A DNA stretch of 64,000 bases, taken from contig OX467083.1 of the NCBI GenBank assembly GCA_950106755.1, positions 32,173,029 to 32,237,028 of the forward strand. The letters run 5' to 3'. The position numbers and the translations under genes were made by a program. Below are positions 43,296 to 55,489 of this stretch, piece after piece. Under the pieces are notes generated by a model. That model saw only the letters and a list, made by a program, of their open reading frames with translations, did not search any database and had not been told where the DNA came from. The stretch comes from Climacium dendroides (lineage: Eukaryota; Streptophyta; Bryopsida; Hypnales; Climaciaceae). The number at the start of each line of letters is the position of its first letter. Position 1 is the first letter of the stretch.

Positions 43296-45544
43296 AGAAA
43301 AAAAATCTTCTTTCATGTGAGTCTACCTAGTGTAGTCATCTCATTCTTTTAAAGAGACATTCTTTCATATAAAGGTTTTCTTATAGTCAAACGAGAAATC
43401 TCTTTTTGATTGAGAATGTTCTAAATTTATTGAGATCAAATATTGATTACTATGTAGGAATTTCTATTGAAATCAAATATTGATCATTGTATAGGATTTT
43501 GTCATACAATTTCAAACTAAGGGATTGAAAGACCATTGTATAAAACAATAAGGGACTATTTTGAAGAATGTTTTGAAGAAGAAAATGTAGACTACTATAC
43601 TATTCCCAAAACTTTCAAATTGTTGAAATATTTTATAGTAATGTGAAAGTATAGAATTATTTTATGAATTGGAGATTAGAAAAAAAGTTTATTTTTAATA
43701 TCTATTTTCAAACATTATTTTTTATGAAAACATGGAAGTCTCTGTATATCACGGTTGTCATATCGGACGGAATCTCACTGTTCACGAACAGAATCAGACT
43801 GATTAGGGTTGACCGGCTGCGAACTTCAGAGGCTTATAACTTTTGCAAAATTACTTCAAATCGGACAAATGAGATGTTTTTAGGCATCTACAAAAACCTA
43901 AACTATAATTTTAATTTCAAATTTTGAGCATTATTTACTAATGACTATAGGATTCTACTCTCAAAATTTCAAACTCAAATACAATATGGAATGATTTCTA
44001 GAAGAGGTTAAAAATGTGCTAAAATGGCATGTTTTTTTTATTCAAATATTTTTAGAGAACACATTTAGATAACCATTGCATCAATATTCAACTCAAAATG
44101 AGCTTTCAATAGAGTTATTTTTAGGAATTTTTTGTTCATTTTTTAGACAATTTTTTCTTATATAATATAGGGGGTGAAAGTTATTTTTAAGTTCTACAGT
44201 GTATCTTTTTACTTCAAAAATTTATAACTAATTATTATTAATAAATAAAAATATCAATAATTCAAAACATAAACTTTCAAAGTAGAAAAATCTATTCATA
44301 TTTTTTTCATTTAATTTTATTTAAAATTCAAAAAGTATATAGGGGGTTCAAAGCTTTATTTGCATGCTAATATCAAAAAAGGGGGAGTGCACCCCCCAAG
44401 ATAAAACCACACCACCAAACTCTACAATGCCACTTGCGGTCAAGAGACACATTATCAAAACTATAGAAATCTAAAACATGTACAAACTCTTCTAAATCAT
44501 AACAACAAATAGAAAGAACCTGCATACTAGATCATTCAAAAAGAACATCTATAAGAAGACTAATCAAACAAATTGCTAAACATTACGACACTAGCTACCA
44601 CACCATCTATCAACCCCAATACTACTAGGGCAACCACCACAAGGATGACCACTACTCCAATATTGTATCCAATATACAAACTACTATCTTTACACACACA
44701 ATACTAAATACAAACTACAAACTTACACAATTATGCGTACAATAAAACACCACCACCACTACTACCACCATAATGTAATAAATACACACCATAGATATTA
44801 ACAATAAATTTTGAATTATAGACAATCTTTTATTTTAGGTCACATAGAGTCTATCTCTTGAACTAGGTACCTAGTCTTGGAGTACATTGAACATAATCCT
44901 TGGAGAGTGATGTGGAATCCAGGATGACCAAACTGATCATTTTTGCCAATCTTAGGAAAAATTGGAGTTTCTTCTCTCTATCAAAATGGCAATATCGTGA
45001 TAGAGCAAAGGATTGTGAGGTTTGAATCTATGACCATGGCCCCTCTTCCTTTCTTGGTTTATCAATGAGGCCATTGAGACCAAAAAGTGGCCGATGCATG
45101 ACTTCACTATTCATTATAGAAATAAAGAATCTACCTATTGGTCCAATAATCTAAGCATTTTGGTGACTTCCTTGGTCATGAGGTTGCATCCTTTACCACT
45201 AAGCACTTTGACGTTCAATTTTTGAACAATGAACAAATTGAAACTCTTAGTTCCTTTTCATTATGCTTGGATGAAAGTCATCTTAGTTTGTGGAGATACT
45301 TTATTAAGTTGTCCTATCTATTGGTTGGATTTGGTGTTACCATAGTACACATATTTTTCTAAAATTACAAATGTGAAATAATGTCAAGTGGTTGACTAAG
45401 CCATAATTGCATTGATTGTAGTTCAAAACTAGATTTGTAATAATGAAAATATAGATTTTAAGAACACAATAATTTCAAAAAATCACCATTTCAAAAAAAA
45501 CTCATTTCAAATGCATTCCAACAAATTTTACTCAAAAAATGATA
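43296..45544. other. AT-rich spacer, no gene recognised
   Basis: No domain-bearing reading frame, no clear repeat borders. An AC-rich stretch with many CACCAC words lies at 44.4-44.8 kb. Confidence 0.4.
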
Positions 45545-46098
45545 CTACCTCTATTCCAAAATGATATTCCTTGTTAAACAAAATGTTCTAAAATAATGCT
45601 AAAAATAGCATTTAAAAAAATGATCTTCCTTATTAAACAAAATGTTCTAAAATAACACTAAAAATAATTTTGCATTGTAAGAAGAGTTTGGTGCACTACT
45701 AGCATTCTAGAAACATTGAGTTTCAAATCCCTTTTCAAAGTGCAGTTTTGAAATATTGAATAGTAGATTTGGGGGGATATTTTCAAGGAGCACCACTAGT
45801 CAATTAATTGTTGAATATGAGGTTGTCATTTTGTAGACATTTAGTATATGCCCAAGACCACATGTGACCCTTTGTTCTACCTCCTAGAGCTTCATCTCCT
45901 TCAATCAAGCAATATTCAAAGAAGTACCAAAAAAAAAGAATGAACAATGTTGATTGACCTCTTTAGTCATTTTGATTGATGAACGCATGGATGGAGGGGG
46001 AACTACTACTTGGAGTTGCCTTGTTGGTCCCAAATAGCAATAAAAAATCAAATCTCAACAATTCACAACACAACAAGATCATTTTAGGGTAGAGCGAG
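45545..46098. mobile_element. Stowaway-like MITE, uninterrupted relative
   Basis: Left end CTACCTCTATTCCAAAATG and reverse-complemented right end CTCGCTCTACCCTAAAATG, flanked by TA (45543-45544, 46099-46100). 554 bp; inverted relative of 42170-42993 without the array fragment. Confidence 0.78.
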
Positions 46099-46100
46099 TA

Positions 46101-47733
46101 GTATTTTGCATGTAATTAAATTTAAGAAGGAATTCTGAAATTTCTTTCAAACTTATAAAAAAAACAAATAGTGATAGCATTGGTGGATCTGACCATACAG
46201 ATGAAATCTAGACCTCGAAATCTACATCTTTTAATTGTCAATGAATTCCAAAATATTCTTCGAAGGAGTACTTTTTGATGGATTTCCCCGAATCGTCGAT
46301 TCTGGAGAAGTCTCTGGACGTTGAGTTCGGCAAACATAGACGAAGTCCCTGCTTGTTGTAAGCGGACAGGTGCCGTCTACACTCTACAGTAACGGGCAAA
46401 AAGTAGCAACACGCGTCGCATTGCACGGTCCCAACAGGTCTCTCCAATCAAGGAGGCCGATATGACGATAAATTTTCAATTTTGGGCCCCAGTCAGCACC
46501 CGTTTCGAAGCTCTAGGGCGATGCGGCTGTCCAATGCATTTTTTTCGAGGTTCCGCGTTAAAATAAATGATAATCTCGCACTGATTTCCACTTTTGAAGT
46601 GAGGAATTCAGGTATGCGTTTTGAAACTCAAGATAGTCAATAGTGAAATGTAAATACTTGTTATGCGCCCATTTGTAATTCAAGGTAACCCTTAACCTGC
46701 AGCCTACTCGTCCATTTCGAAGTAAACATCTTGAGACAATATGTTGAGACAGAATATAAACATCATGAGACAACATTGTGATAACGGTACCTGTTGGATG
46801 CTTCGACGAAGTTGGGAAGTCTGTTGACGCGTTGTCAGTGGTTGAATTGAATAAATTTTCCTGCCAAAGAATGTGATCCATTTTTCCCATGCACTGATGA
46901 CTCAGCCAAGGCTTTATAGGGAGGGAATTTTAAGTCATTATTGGGTGCTCCGCTGCGCGAATCGTAATGCAAACATTTTGATGAGGACGGCAGCACCGCA
47001 ATAAACCATGAAATAGCCAACGATGACCGGCTCTGTACCCCAAAAGACTGATAGATTACACTTGTACAACTAGGCATGATCCGGTTTACAAATATAAATG
47101 TGTGATCATGTGTGATTATACGGTGGTAATAGGATAGTGTTAAAAAAAGAACACCCCGTTTTCTTTAAGTTTCAGCATAATGATACAAAATGGCAACTTC
47201 ACTTGAAATAGAATGTCTACAAATACTCCGATACATGAAAATGAAATCTTTACAAGATATGCATTATAGTAATAAAATAAATACAAAACCCACAAGTCCT
47301 GAATGCATTTAACCAAACATGTTCAGAAAACCAACCACCAACAAAATCAACAGGTACTGGTGAACCGTACAGCCAGGACACAGACCATCCCGCTGCCAAA
47401 CTTATCATATATTACCGAACATAAGTGTTTGAAGGCATCCTTCTTTTCAATATTGCATTTCTTAGAATTTCACATCCTATCCAAAAACACTATGGACAGC
47501 TCGTCTCGACGCATTTCACAAACTACCGGAGACGCAAAATAAACAACGGCCAGCTCGCAACTGCACATCGTCTCGCAATGGACCCACCTTCAAACGAATG
47601 TGGCACTTCGTGGATTTTTCTCCACACCAAACCCGTCTCGTCATCACTGCGTCCATACAAATACACGCAACATGTCACCCAAAATTGCAATAATTCATAC
47701 CTGAACACATCACCGTGACTGCATACAGAAAAT
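46101..47733. other. Spacer including the 3' flank of the 14-3-3 gene
   Basis: GC content rises at about 46.25-47.1 kb but the short minus-strand frames there show no recognisable domain and no splice logic. The 14-3-3 3' UTR lies at the right end; its poly(A) site was not located. No second gene can be supported. Confidence 0.35.
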
Positions 47734-50120
47734 TCAAGTCTTGGATTTAAATCGGCATACCTCTGCCTCCTCAGGCCTCATGTCGTCGCCCTTTGGCTGA
47801 TCGTCACCTGCAAGAAACAAAACATCGAGTCAGCACCCCAATCACAAAAGATACCATCGACAATGATTGTCCTAGCTCTCTGCACTCGAAAACCTCGAAC
47901 TGCAGATAAAAGACACTCCCAGCCTGTACATTCCACACACCTCCATCCTCCTGGAGATCCGATGTCCAGAGAGTCAGGTTGTCTCTCAGTAACTGCATAA
48001 TCAGTGTGCTGTCTTTGTAAGATTCCTCGCTCAAAGTGTCGAGCTCGGCAATAGCTTCGTCAAATGCTTGTTTCGCCAAGTGGCAAGCCCTGAAATTCAA
48101 TATACAAGAAACGTCAGCCACCGTGCACAGAGACCCAAACCATATGCAACACTGAACTGCCCGCACTCCAATTGAGGCGAAGAACATTATCTTACAACAC
48201 CGTATACGCTCAGATTCTTACCGCTCGGGGGAGTTCAAAATCTCATAATAAAACACTGAGAAATTCAACGCCAGTCCAAGTCGGATCGGGTGTGTGGGCG
48301 CCAGGTCCGTTACAGCCGTGTTTGAAGCAGCCTAAACACATCAACTCAACGTAATTAGTTTCCAACAAACCACAAGGGTACCGAATCCGACCAGTCAAGG
48401 TCAACGACGCATTCGCACAGCCCTAAATACATTCCAATGTAGTCATCACACATGCACCAATAGAACCACGTGCTGTTGTATTTCGATTAACCAAAACCAG
48501 TAAACGCACACTGATTGTACATTCAGCAATTCCAGTCAATCGAACACACCTGGTAAGCCTTCAAAGATTGGTCTGCCGCTTCTTTCCTTTCATTTCCGGT
48601 CTTGAATTCCGCCAAGTACCGGTAGTAATCACCCTTCCTGATTCCTCAACCACAACAAGCGCTTCAGACAAAAACTAAAAGCAAAGCACATGCTGCTGGG
48701 CCACCAAAAGGACATTAGGCAAAGACACCATCCAAACACCAAGAAGACCCATCCAAATCGAAGTGCGACTCGTCTACCGACGTTGTCCAAAACATGACCT
48801 GTATACGGATCGAAGAGTCCTTGCACGTGCATGTACATACGAAACATACGGCACCGAACTGGGCTACTAAGTGACGCCAGTACATATTTCAAGGATACAA
48901 GTACAATACCAAATCCAACATAAGCATTCCATCATGAGCAGAATCCAAGGACATCGCGTACATCTTATAATAAAAGACCGTCGATTCGCCCGTGCTTGAT
49001 GATGGAATCAAGTGCTCATCGATGATAGTGAGAATGTCGTGGCAGATCTTTGACAACTCTTCCTCCACCTTATGCCTGTAGTCTTTGATGCGCTTCACGT
49101 TCTGATCATTGCCCTTGCTCTCCTCCTTCTGCTCTATGGAGGACATGATCCGCCATGACGCCCTCCGGGCTCCGATCACATTCTTGTAACCGACGGACAG
49201 GAGATTTCGCTCCTCTACTGTAAGCTCCACATCGAGCTTCGCCACTTTCTTCATCGACTCCACCATCTCTGCAACAGGCAACACACCTTCGGTAAGCCAT
49301 GCACAGAAATACCTGCTCTGACACCTGACGCTACATATTCTTCACGACGTAAAATCTTCCGAACTATACACTCACTACGGGGAAATAACTGCAAGGCTAG
49401 GTTATAACCGTTCCTGACAAGACATGTATGCCTAAAGAAGAAAGCCTCAATTCCGTGCTCACAACTCAACAAATCTCGAGCACTAAATTCTTCTCTTTGA
49501 ATAAGGGAATAAACCAACCAAAAACACCACCTCCAAATATCTTCCTCCTAAAAGCGAGCAAAATCAAGAACCACAACCAGTTAACTCAGTTCGTACTTAA
49601 AAAACACTATTTTAACACTTCACACTAAACATAAACCATGTCGGCACGATGAGAAACACATCACAACACCATAACTCACACTTGTTCACCCCTTAAAATA
49701 TCCACCAAATAGAACTATCAGGACTTAGGAAATCACAATGGCAGGGGCCAATCGCAAAAACAGAGAGAAATGCTTAACAAATAAACACATGCTTTCGAGC
49801 ATGGACGACACGGTAAGGCGACAACATTCCCAAACAAGGAACACAACGGCACATTTCCGGGCTCGAAACCATGGCTGACATCTAAACACAGCATCATTAC
49901 ATCACATCACATCATACCACATCACACCAATCCATCAGCAACCGTCACCGAAAACGTACAAAGGTCCAACAATTCTTAAGGTTCAGCAAGGAAAGACAAC
50001 CACCCCTCGCGCACGCAAAGACACACACACACACACAAACCACACACCATCGTAACGCTCCGCCTGCTCGGCGAGCTTGGCCATGTACACATAGCTCTCG
50101 CGCTCCTTCTCCGTACTCAT
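47734..50120 (-). CDS. 14-3-3 protein, epsilon-type, 6 exons
   Basis: Minus-strand exons: 50120-50048, 49268-48962, 48637-48550, 48331-48222, 48089-47941, 47807-47734. All introns are GT-AG with matching phases; 266 codons plus stop. The N-terminus [20 protein letters not shown] and the segment [20 protein letters not shown] place it in the epsilon group. Phosphopeptide-groove residues Lys53, Arg60, Arg133 and Tyr134 (equivalents of zeta Lys49, Arg56, Arg127, Tyr128) are present, as are [14 protein letters not shown] and [19 protein letters not shown]. 14-3-3 dimers bind phosphoserine/threonine proteins in cytosol and nucleus, including phosphorylated transit peptides. The short tail [12 protein letters not shown] reads across a possible donor (GAG/GTATGC at about 47758), so a spliced alternative C-terminus is possible. 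Intron 1 is ~780 bp. Confidence 0.95.
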
Positions 50121-51240
50121 GTTGACTGCGCAGGGTCGACGGCACGCACACAACGACGGCAAGGCAAGCAAAAGCGGCTGCAGCGACGAAAGCGAGAGGA
50201 CTGCAAGGGTAAGCGAACGCTGGCTGCAAGGATGGGGGGCAAGCAAGCAAGCAGAAGAAGAAGAAGATGAAGGCGAAGAAGAAGGACCGAGACACCTGCA
50301 CAGGCGTTCTTAAGCTTCGACCTAGCCTTAGGCTTAAGCTGGCAACGAACAGAAAACAGTCGCGCTCTCCGTTCGTCCGATCCTTCGCTTCTGACGAACA
50401 TGGTTGGTTCGTTCGGTTGGTTTCGTCGACGACGAACGAGAACGGAACTGGGTTGCCCGGTCTCTGTTCGTTCGTGTCTCGAGGTTCTCGTTGGGTAGGT
50501 CGCCGGAGACTGGTTCCAGGCTGGGTCCACGTGGCCCTGCCGGCACACCGCCTGTTGACGCTGTCCAGACGCTTTCAAACGAGTCAGTCCTTAAGAATGA
50601 TATAAAATGTGTACGGGGAGAGAATTCCTCGGGACGGGCTTCACCGTTATGCATCGCTCTCTGGGGGTTTCAATGGAGGATTAGTTTAATGGACAGATGA
50701 GATTCAGGGTTATAGTACACTTCAATTTCAAGTTCCAGCTCCAGCAAAATGATACTCAGCTTGATAGAGCCGGCATTCAGTGGCCAATTCATCACTTGGC
50801 CATGGCAGGGGAATAAGGGAGCCCACCCATTTCTGGACACTTAAAGCAATTTCGCATATCTGGAGTGCTGTTTTCTTGAGTGGAGAATTTTTTCCATGTA
50901 CAGAAATAGAGTTTGGAAGGATTCCATATTTTTTTTCTTAATTTTATTTCTCAAAACATAATTACTATGAATTTTTTGGTCAAAGATTCTGTTCGACGTA
51001 TTCTTGTCATATAGGTCCTCCTATTTCCAACCACGGGTGGGTTGCAAAATCAACCAAAGATTGCAACCAATCGTAATGTGCCACGATTGCATTGGAGATT
51101 GTACCATAATTAATCTCTTGCTTTCTCTTGGAAAGAGTGTAGTCTATATGATGGGAATGGGTCCTTAGTTAGGAATGGATCGCCTCCCTTAGGCTACATA
51201 ACATTCGATAGCAACGAGAAGGATTGCCTTTTATTAAACA
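50121..51240 (-). promoter_or_regulatory. 5' UTR and promoter region of the 14-3-3 gene
   Basis: From the ATG at 50120 to about 50.65 kb the DNA is GC- and CpG-rich, with a (GAA)n-like run near 50.25 kb and GTTCGTTCG-type words near 50.41-50.47 kb, then it becomes AT-rich. A TTTATATCA box on the minus strand near 50.60-50.61 kb is a candidate TATA element. The overlapping long frames on both strands look like by-products of GC-rich DNA. Confidence 0.4.
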
Positions 51241-51247
51241 GAATAGT

Positions 51248-51336
51248 GTGGAATATTCTATATCATTTCATCTCCAGGTGATGTGAAATATTCCATACCA
51301 TTTCATCTCCAAATGATGTGGTATGGAATATTCCAC
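51248..51336. repeat. Short hairpin with nested inverted repeats
   Basis: GTGGAATATTC at the left and GAATATTCCAC at the right, with ATTTCATCTCC repeated inside. 89 bp; a small foldback remnant. Confidence 0.65.
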
Positions 51337-51723
51337 AACCATCAGTAGCTATGGGGACACGCATCACAAATTATGAGAAAATTGAAGCTTGCTCGGCTAG
51401 GTATCTGGGACAAAACTGCAATTAAGTTTAATAACAAAACGGGTTACTAAAAAAACAATGCATTCAATTGGATTAGAAACAAAATTAATGTTTAAGATTG
51501 AAAATTTCATGAAATTAGCATTCTACTCATTGAAACTAATGCTTCAATTTCCTCACTGCGTTTTGAACGCCTTCCATGATATGTGATTTAGAAATGAAAA
51601 AACAAATCTTTATATACATATGAAGTGGTAGGTGGCAAAGTAAACAATGTGGGATAAATAAATCAAAGTTAGGAGGAGTTCAACTACTCATAGTTAAGTC
51701 AAATTAAAGCAAGAATTCTATTT

Positions 51724-52076
51724 GAAGTAAAATTTTAAACCTCATTTAGTCATAGAAAAATTTCAAAATTTCAAAAAAATTTGAACTAAAAAAAGTTGGA
51801 AAGTCTATTTGAATTTCACCTCCAAAAATTTGTTTGATATTTCAAGTCTTCGATCAAAAGTCATGGACAAATTTCAAAGAAGGGTTGGAAGGGACATTTT
51901 ACTTTACATCTTGAAACATGTTCTCTAAATTTTGTCCATAACTTTTCATTGGAGGTTTGAAATATGAAACAATTTTTTTTTAAATGAAATTCAAATAGAT
52001 TTTTCAACTTTTTTTAGTCCAAAGTTTTTTGAAAAAAGTTATTCTATTATGACTAAATAAGGTCTAAAGTTCTACA
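51724..52076. repeat. Foldback element with ~165-bp arms
   Basis: The left arm (from 51724, with CATTTAGTCATA, GAACTAAAAAAAGTTG, TCTATTTGAATTTCA) is mirrored by the right arm to 52076 (TGAAATTCAAATAGA, CAACTTTTTTTAGTCC, TATGACTAAATAAGG). The spacer is ~30 bp. AT-rich and non-coding. Confidence 0.7.
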
Positions 52077-54350
52077 CAAACATAATTTTGACATTTTGAC
52101 AATAAGTGGTTTAACACTCATTTTCAAATTATCCCATATCCTTTGAGGATTCATGATGAAAAATCAATTTCAATATAAAAATGACATCTCCAACCTTCAC
52201 TCCCTCAAATGTTTCCCACTCAATTCCTTCAAAGGGCTACCAAAATTATTTTTTGGATGGTGGAGAGTTAAATAACATTGGAATTTTGATTCAAAGGATT
52301 CTCATGGTGTTTGACAAATCATCTTAATGTTTCTTTGAATACTTGTTTGGTTGGTCTGATATTTAGGAGGGAAAAAAAAGCATAAACCATAAGTCTACTA
52401 CCATGGCACCCAATACTGGAGTTTACTTTAATTCCCCGTGTGGATGTTTTTTGTGGATGATGTCTCTAGGGAAGGAAAGGCAGCCTCTCTGAAGGCTACT
52501 GAATGTTATGCCAGGGTTGCTTTTTTAAAAAGCCACGGTTGCTTTTTCATTTATTGTATATAGGCAGTGCAAAAAGCAATCTTTACTGTAATGAGGAAGC
52601 TATTTACATCCATGAAAACGTAATGAAGAATCTATTTATATCCCATGGACATGTAATAAGGAATGTAATTACATCCATGAAAATGGATGGAACCTATACA
52701 ATATATAGATGAAATTTGATTCATCCATCCAAAAGAATATACATTCATCCAAAATAGAGCGACATCATCCTAAGATTTGATAGTATTTTGCAATTTCATC
52801 CACTATGAAAGCAAAAAAATCTAGCCAAAATATTCATCATTTTATATTCTATTACAAATCCACCCACATCAACTTTTTTTGAACTTATTTGCATATATCT
52901 TTTCCAAATTTCAAAGTGCACTCGAAAGTGCAAATCCTTGCTATTGCAAGATTATAATGCCTAAACTTCAAAAAATAGTTTTTTCTAGCCTTTCCTTAAT
53001 GTGAAGTTTTGTCTTTTGATATTTCTGGGAAAAATTATATTTATCCCATTACTTGTGCAATTTGGTCCATATATTGGATTGGATTCAAAACACATGAAAA
53101 AAAATTTAACAAAAAATAATCTCATATTCATCTTAAAATAAATTACTAAGTGGAAGATGGTGGAAGATGATAGAGAAATCTAAATCACTAATAACTATAG
53201 AATGAAATTAAGATTTGTCAATCCAATGGTGAAAATATTCAAATAACCAATAGATTTCCAATGTTTATTTATTTATTTGTAAATTTTTCTAATTGAGTTC
53301 AAAAAACGACTTGTAAAATAAAACTATGTTTTTTCTTCTCATTGCTTGTAAAATGAAAGTGCTCGTAACTTTCATCTCATTAATCAAAATAGGATGGTAT
53401 AATTTTTTGGTGAAGGTAGAGTAATCCTACCATTTAATGGACAGTTCTAATGATTGGACAATGTACATACCAAATACCGCATAGCTAGCAAACAAGATGA
53501 GAACTTCAGGAACACATTAGGACATGCTTCAAAATTTTGCTAGTGATTGCATAGTGTGTGGTAATGGGTTGTTAGTAAATTTTGATTGGATTTTAGCCTC
53601 ATTGCCATTATATTGCAATATATTCTTTTGGAAAAATCCTTTTTGCAATTTGTTTTGGGGAGGTGAATCTCGACATGAAATTTAAGAATCACACCAAATT
53701 TTAGAGCTTTCAAGTCTCTATTTTATTATAGAGAAGTATTTGAATTTTACTTGTGCAATGATTGATACGATTACTCTATTTAAAGTCAATCTAATAAAAT
53801 GAAAATTTTAATTTTTTTTAAATGTATATTTTGAGTTGCCCACTTCGACATTGAAATCACTTGTGTTATTCCAATGCCTCCTCTATTGTTTGAATTTTAT
53901 TCAAATACAAAAAAATTATATTGAGCTTTCCAAAAAATACAACAATTGTTCTTACCAAAATAGATTCATTCTAAAATGCTTCATTTGATTCCCCTACTTG
54001 ATTGGATTATAGTTTTCTTGTTGTTTGATTTACAACCTACAAACAAGGTCTTTTTTTAATATCAACTTCAAATTTTGCAAACGTTGGTCATGTCTTCCCA
54101 CACCAAAATTTCTAAAATGAAAGGCATTGTTAATTGCCCAAACACAAAAAATGCCTTTGATTCATAAAATCTCACCCATAATTAGTATAAAAATGTTTTA
54201 ATATTGTGTTATTGATTCTAATTTGGATTTAGTCTACGGATATAAAAAAATCTCATACTATGGACAATTTATTAAGTTTAGAATTCAATGATGTTAGTAT
54301 AATTATACTTACATTTTTAGTTAGATGTTCATGAAATTAAAACATAATGT
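52077..54350. other. AT-rich repeat-derived spacer
   Basis: No gene. An imperfect ~50-bp repeat with TTTACATCCATGAAAA lies at 52.6-52.7 kb. From about 52.88 to 53.35 kb the sequence resembles the A1 element in the same orientation (GGAAAATCTAAAT-, AATCCCAATGGTGA-like words), probably a decayed family member. Confidence 0.4.
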
Positions 54351-55206
54351 GTGAACATATACATCCTTGATGAAAAACTACATTTTTTTAAAATCAAGTG
54401 CTTGGATCTAAATTTATGCCACTATGAAATTTTGAGGCAACTATGGCGATTTAAAAATCTTTTGGGAATCTTTTGTAGAAAAGCTCATCAACTTCTGAAA
54501 TTTGGCATGTATGTAACTAATAAAATATGGCATACAATCATCCCAAAAAACCAAATTTTTGTCCTCAAATCTCATTCTAAGAGGAGACAAACTTTGTTAG
54601 CTATATTGGTGTGGTTTCAAGAAAAAACATTTGCTTCTAACTTCAAGTTTTATTATCTTGCAATTTGTGAAGTCAAAATTCTTGAAATTTTTTCACATAT
54701 TCCAAATGTTTGTCTCTAACTTTTCACCATTTGGATTTCAAAATAAAAAGTTTCATCATTATACAAGAAATCATCAAAAATTGACTAATGTATTGCCAAT
54801 TCACTTAACCTCCTTGCATTGCATAGTGATTTTAGTAAAATCTAAACATCTCAGTTGCTTCTATAAATTTTCATGAGTGAAACTAACATCATATACTTAT
54901 GAATGGTCAAAAATTCTCATATCTATATAGAGAAAAACTTTTTCTCCAAGAACGCCCGAAGTTTGCTAACCCTATTTTCCAAGAATGAAAAAATGTTTGT
55001 TTTCTCACTTCAAATGTTATAATCTTTCAATCTACCAAGTCAAATGGACTTAAATTTTTCCTACACTTGTGCCAAATACTTTACTTTACTTTTTTATAGT
55101 TGAAGTTTCAAAAAAGGTTTCAATTTTCATTTTTGAATAACATACCCTAAACCACAGTTTTTGACAATGTCTCCCAAAAAACTCCCCTTAGGCTTTTAGG
55201 GGATAA
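54351..55206 (+). repeat. Dispersed AT-rich repeat, family B, copy 1
   Basis: Aligned with 57143-57935: shared words include TTCTAACTTCAAG, TTTGTCTCTAA, CATTTGGATTTCAAA, CAAGAAATCATCAA and TTTTCTCACTTCAAATGTTAT in order, both ending near TTTTAGGGG. Open frames in it are broken in the partner copy, so they are not genes. Confidence 0.72.
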
Positions 55207-55489
55207 CATAAGTATCTTATAATCATGGAATTTTTTTATAATATAGACATCTATAATATAAATATATATGTGCTCATGCTCCTCAGCTCACATAATAGCA
55301 CCCCTAGCTTAGAATTTAGCATCATTTTAAGTGCATATTGTTCACAAAGTATACTTTTGTATAAAAAATTAGTTAGAAACATAATTGTGATGATTATTAT
55401 AAAGTAAAGAACAACAAAATTGACAATGGTTTATACAAAAGCTATGTATAAAATAGAAACCTTAAGAGGTCAAACCCTTAATCCCTTAA

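Noticed and set aside
50117..50605. Overlapping long frames on both strands upstream of the 14-3-3 start
   Set aside because: GC-rich 5' UTR/promoter DNA; no recognisable protein on either strand.
54351..54719. 122-codon frame in family B copy 1
   Set aside because: The aligned copy at 57.1 kb does not keep the frame; repeat DNA.
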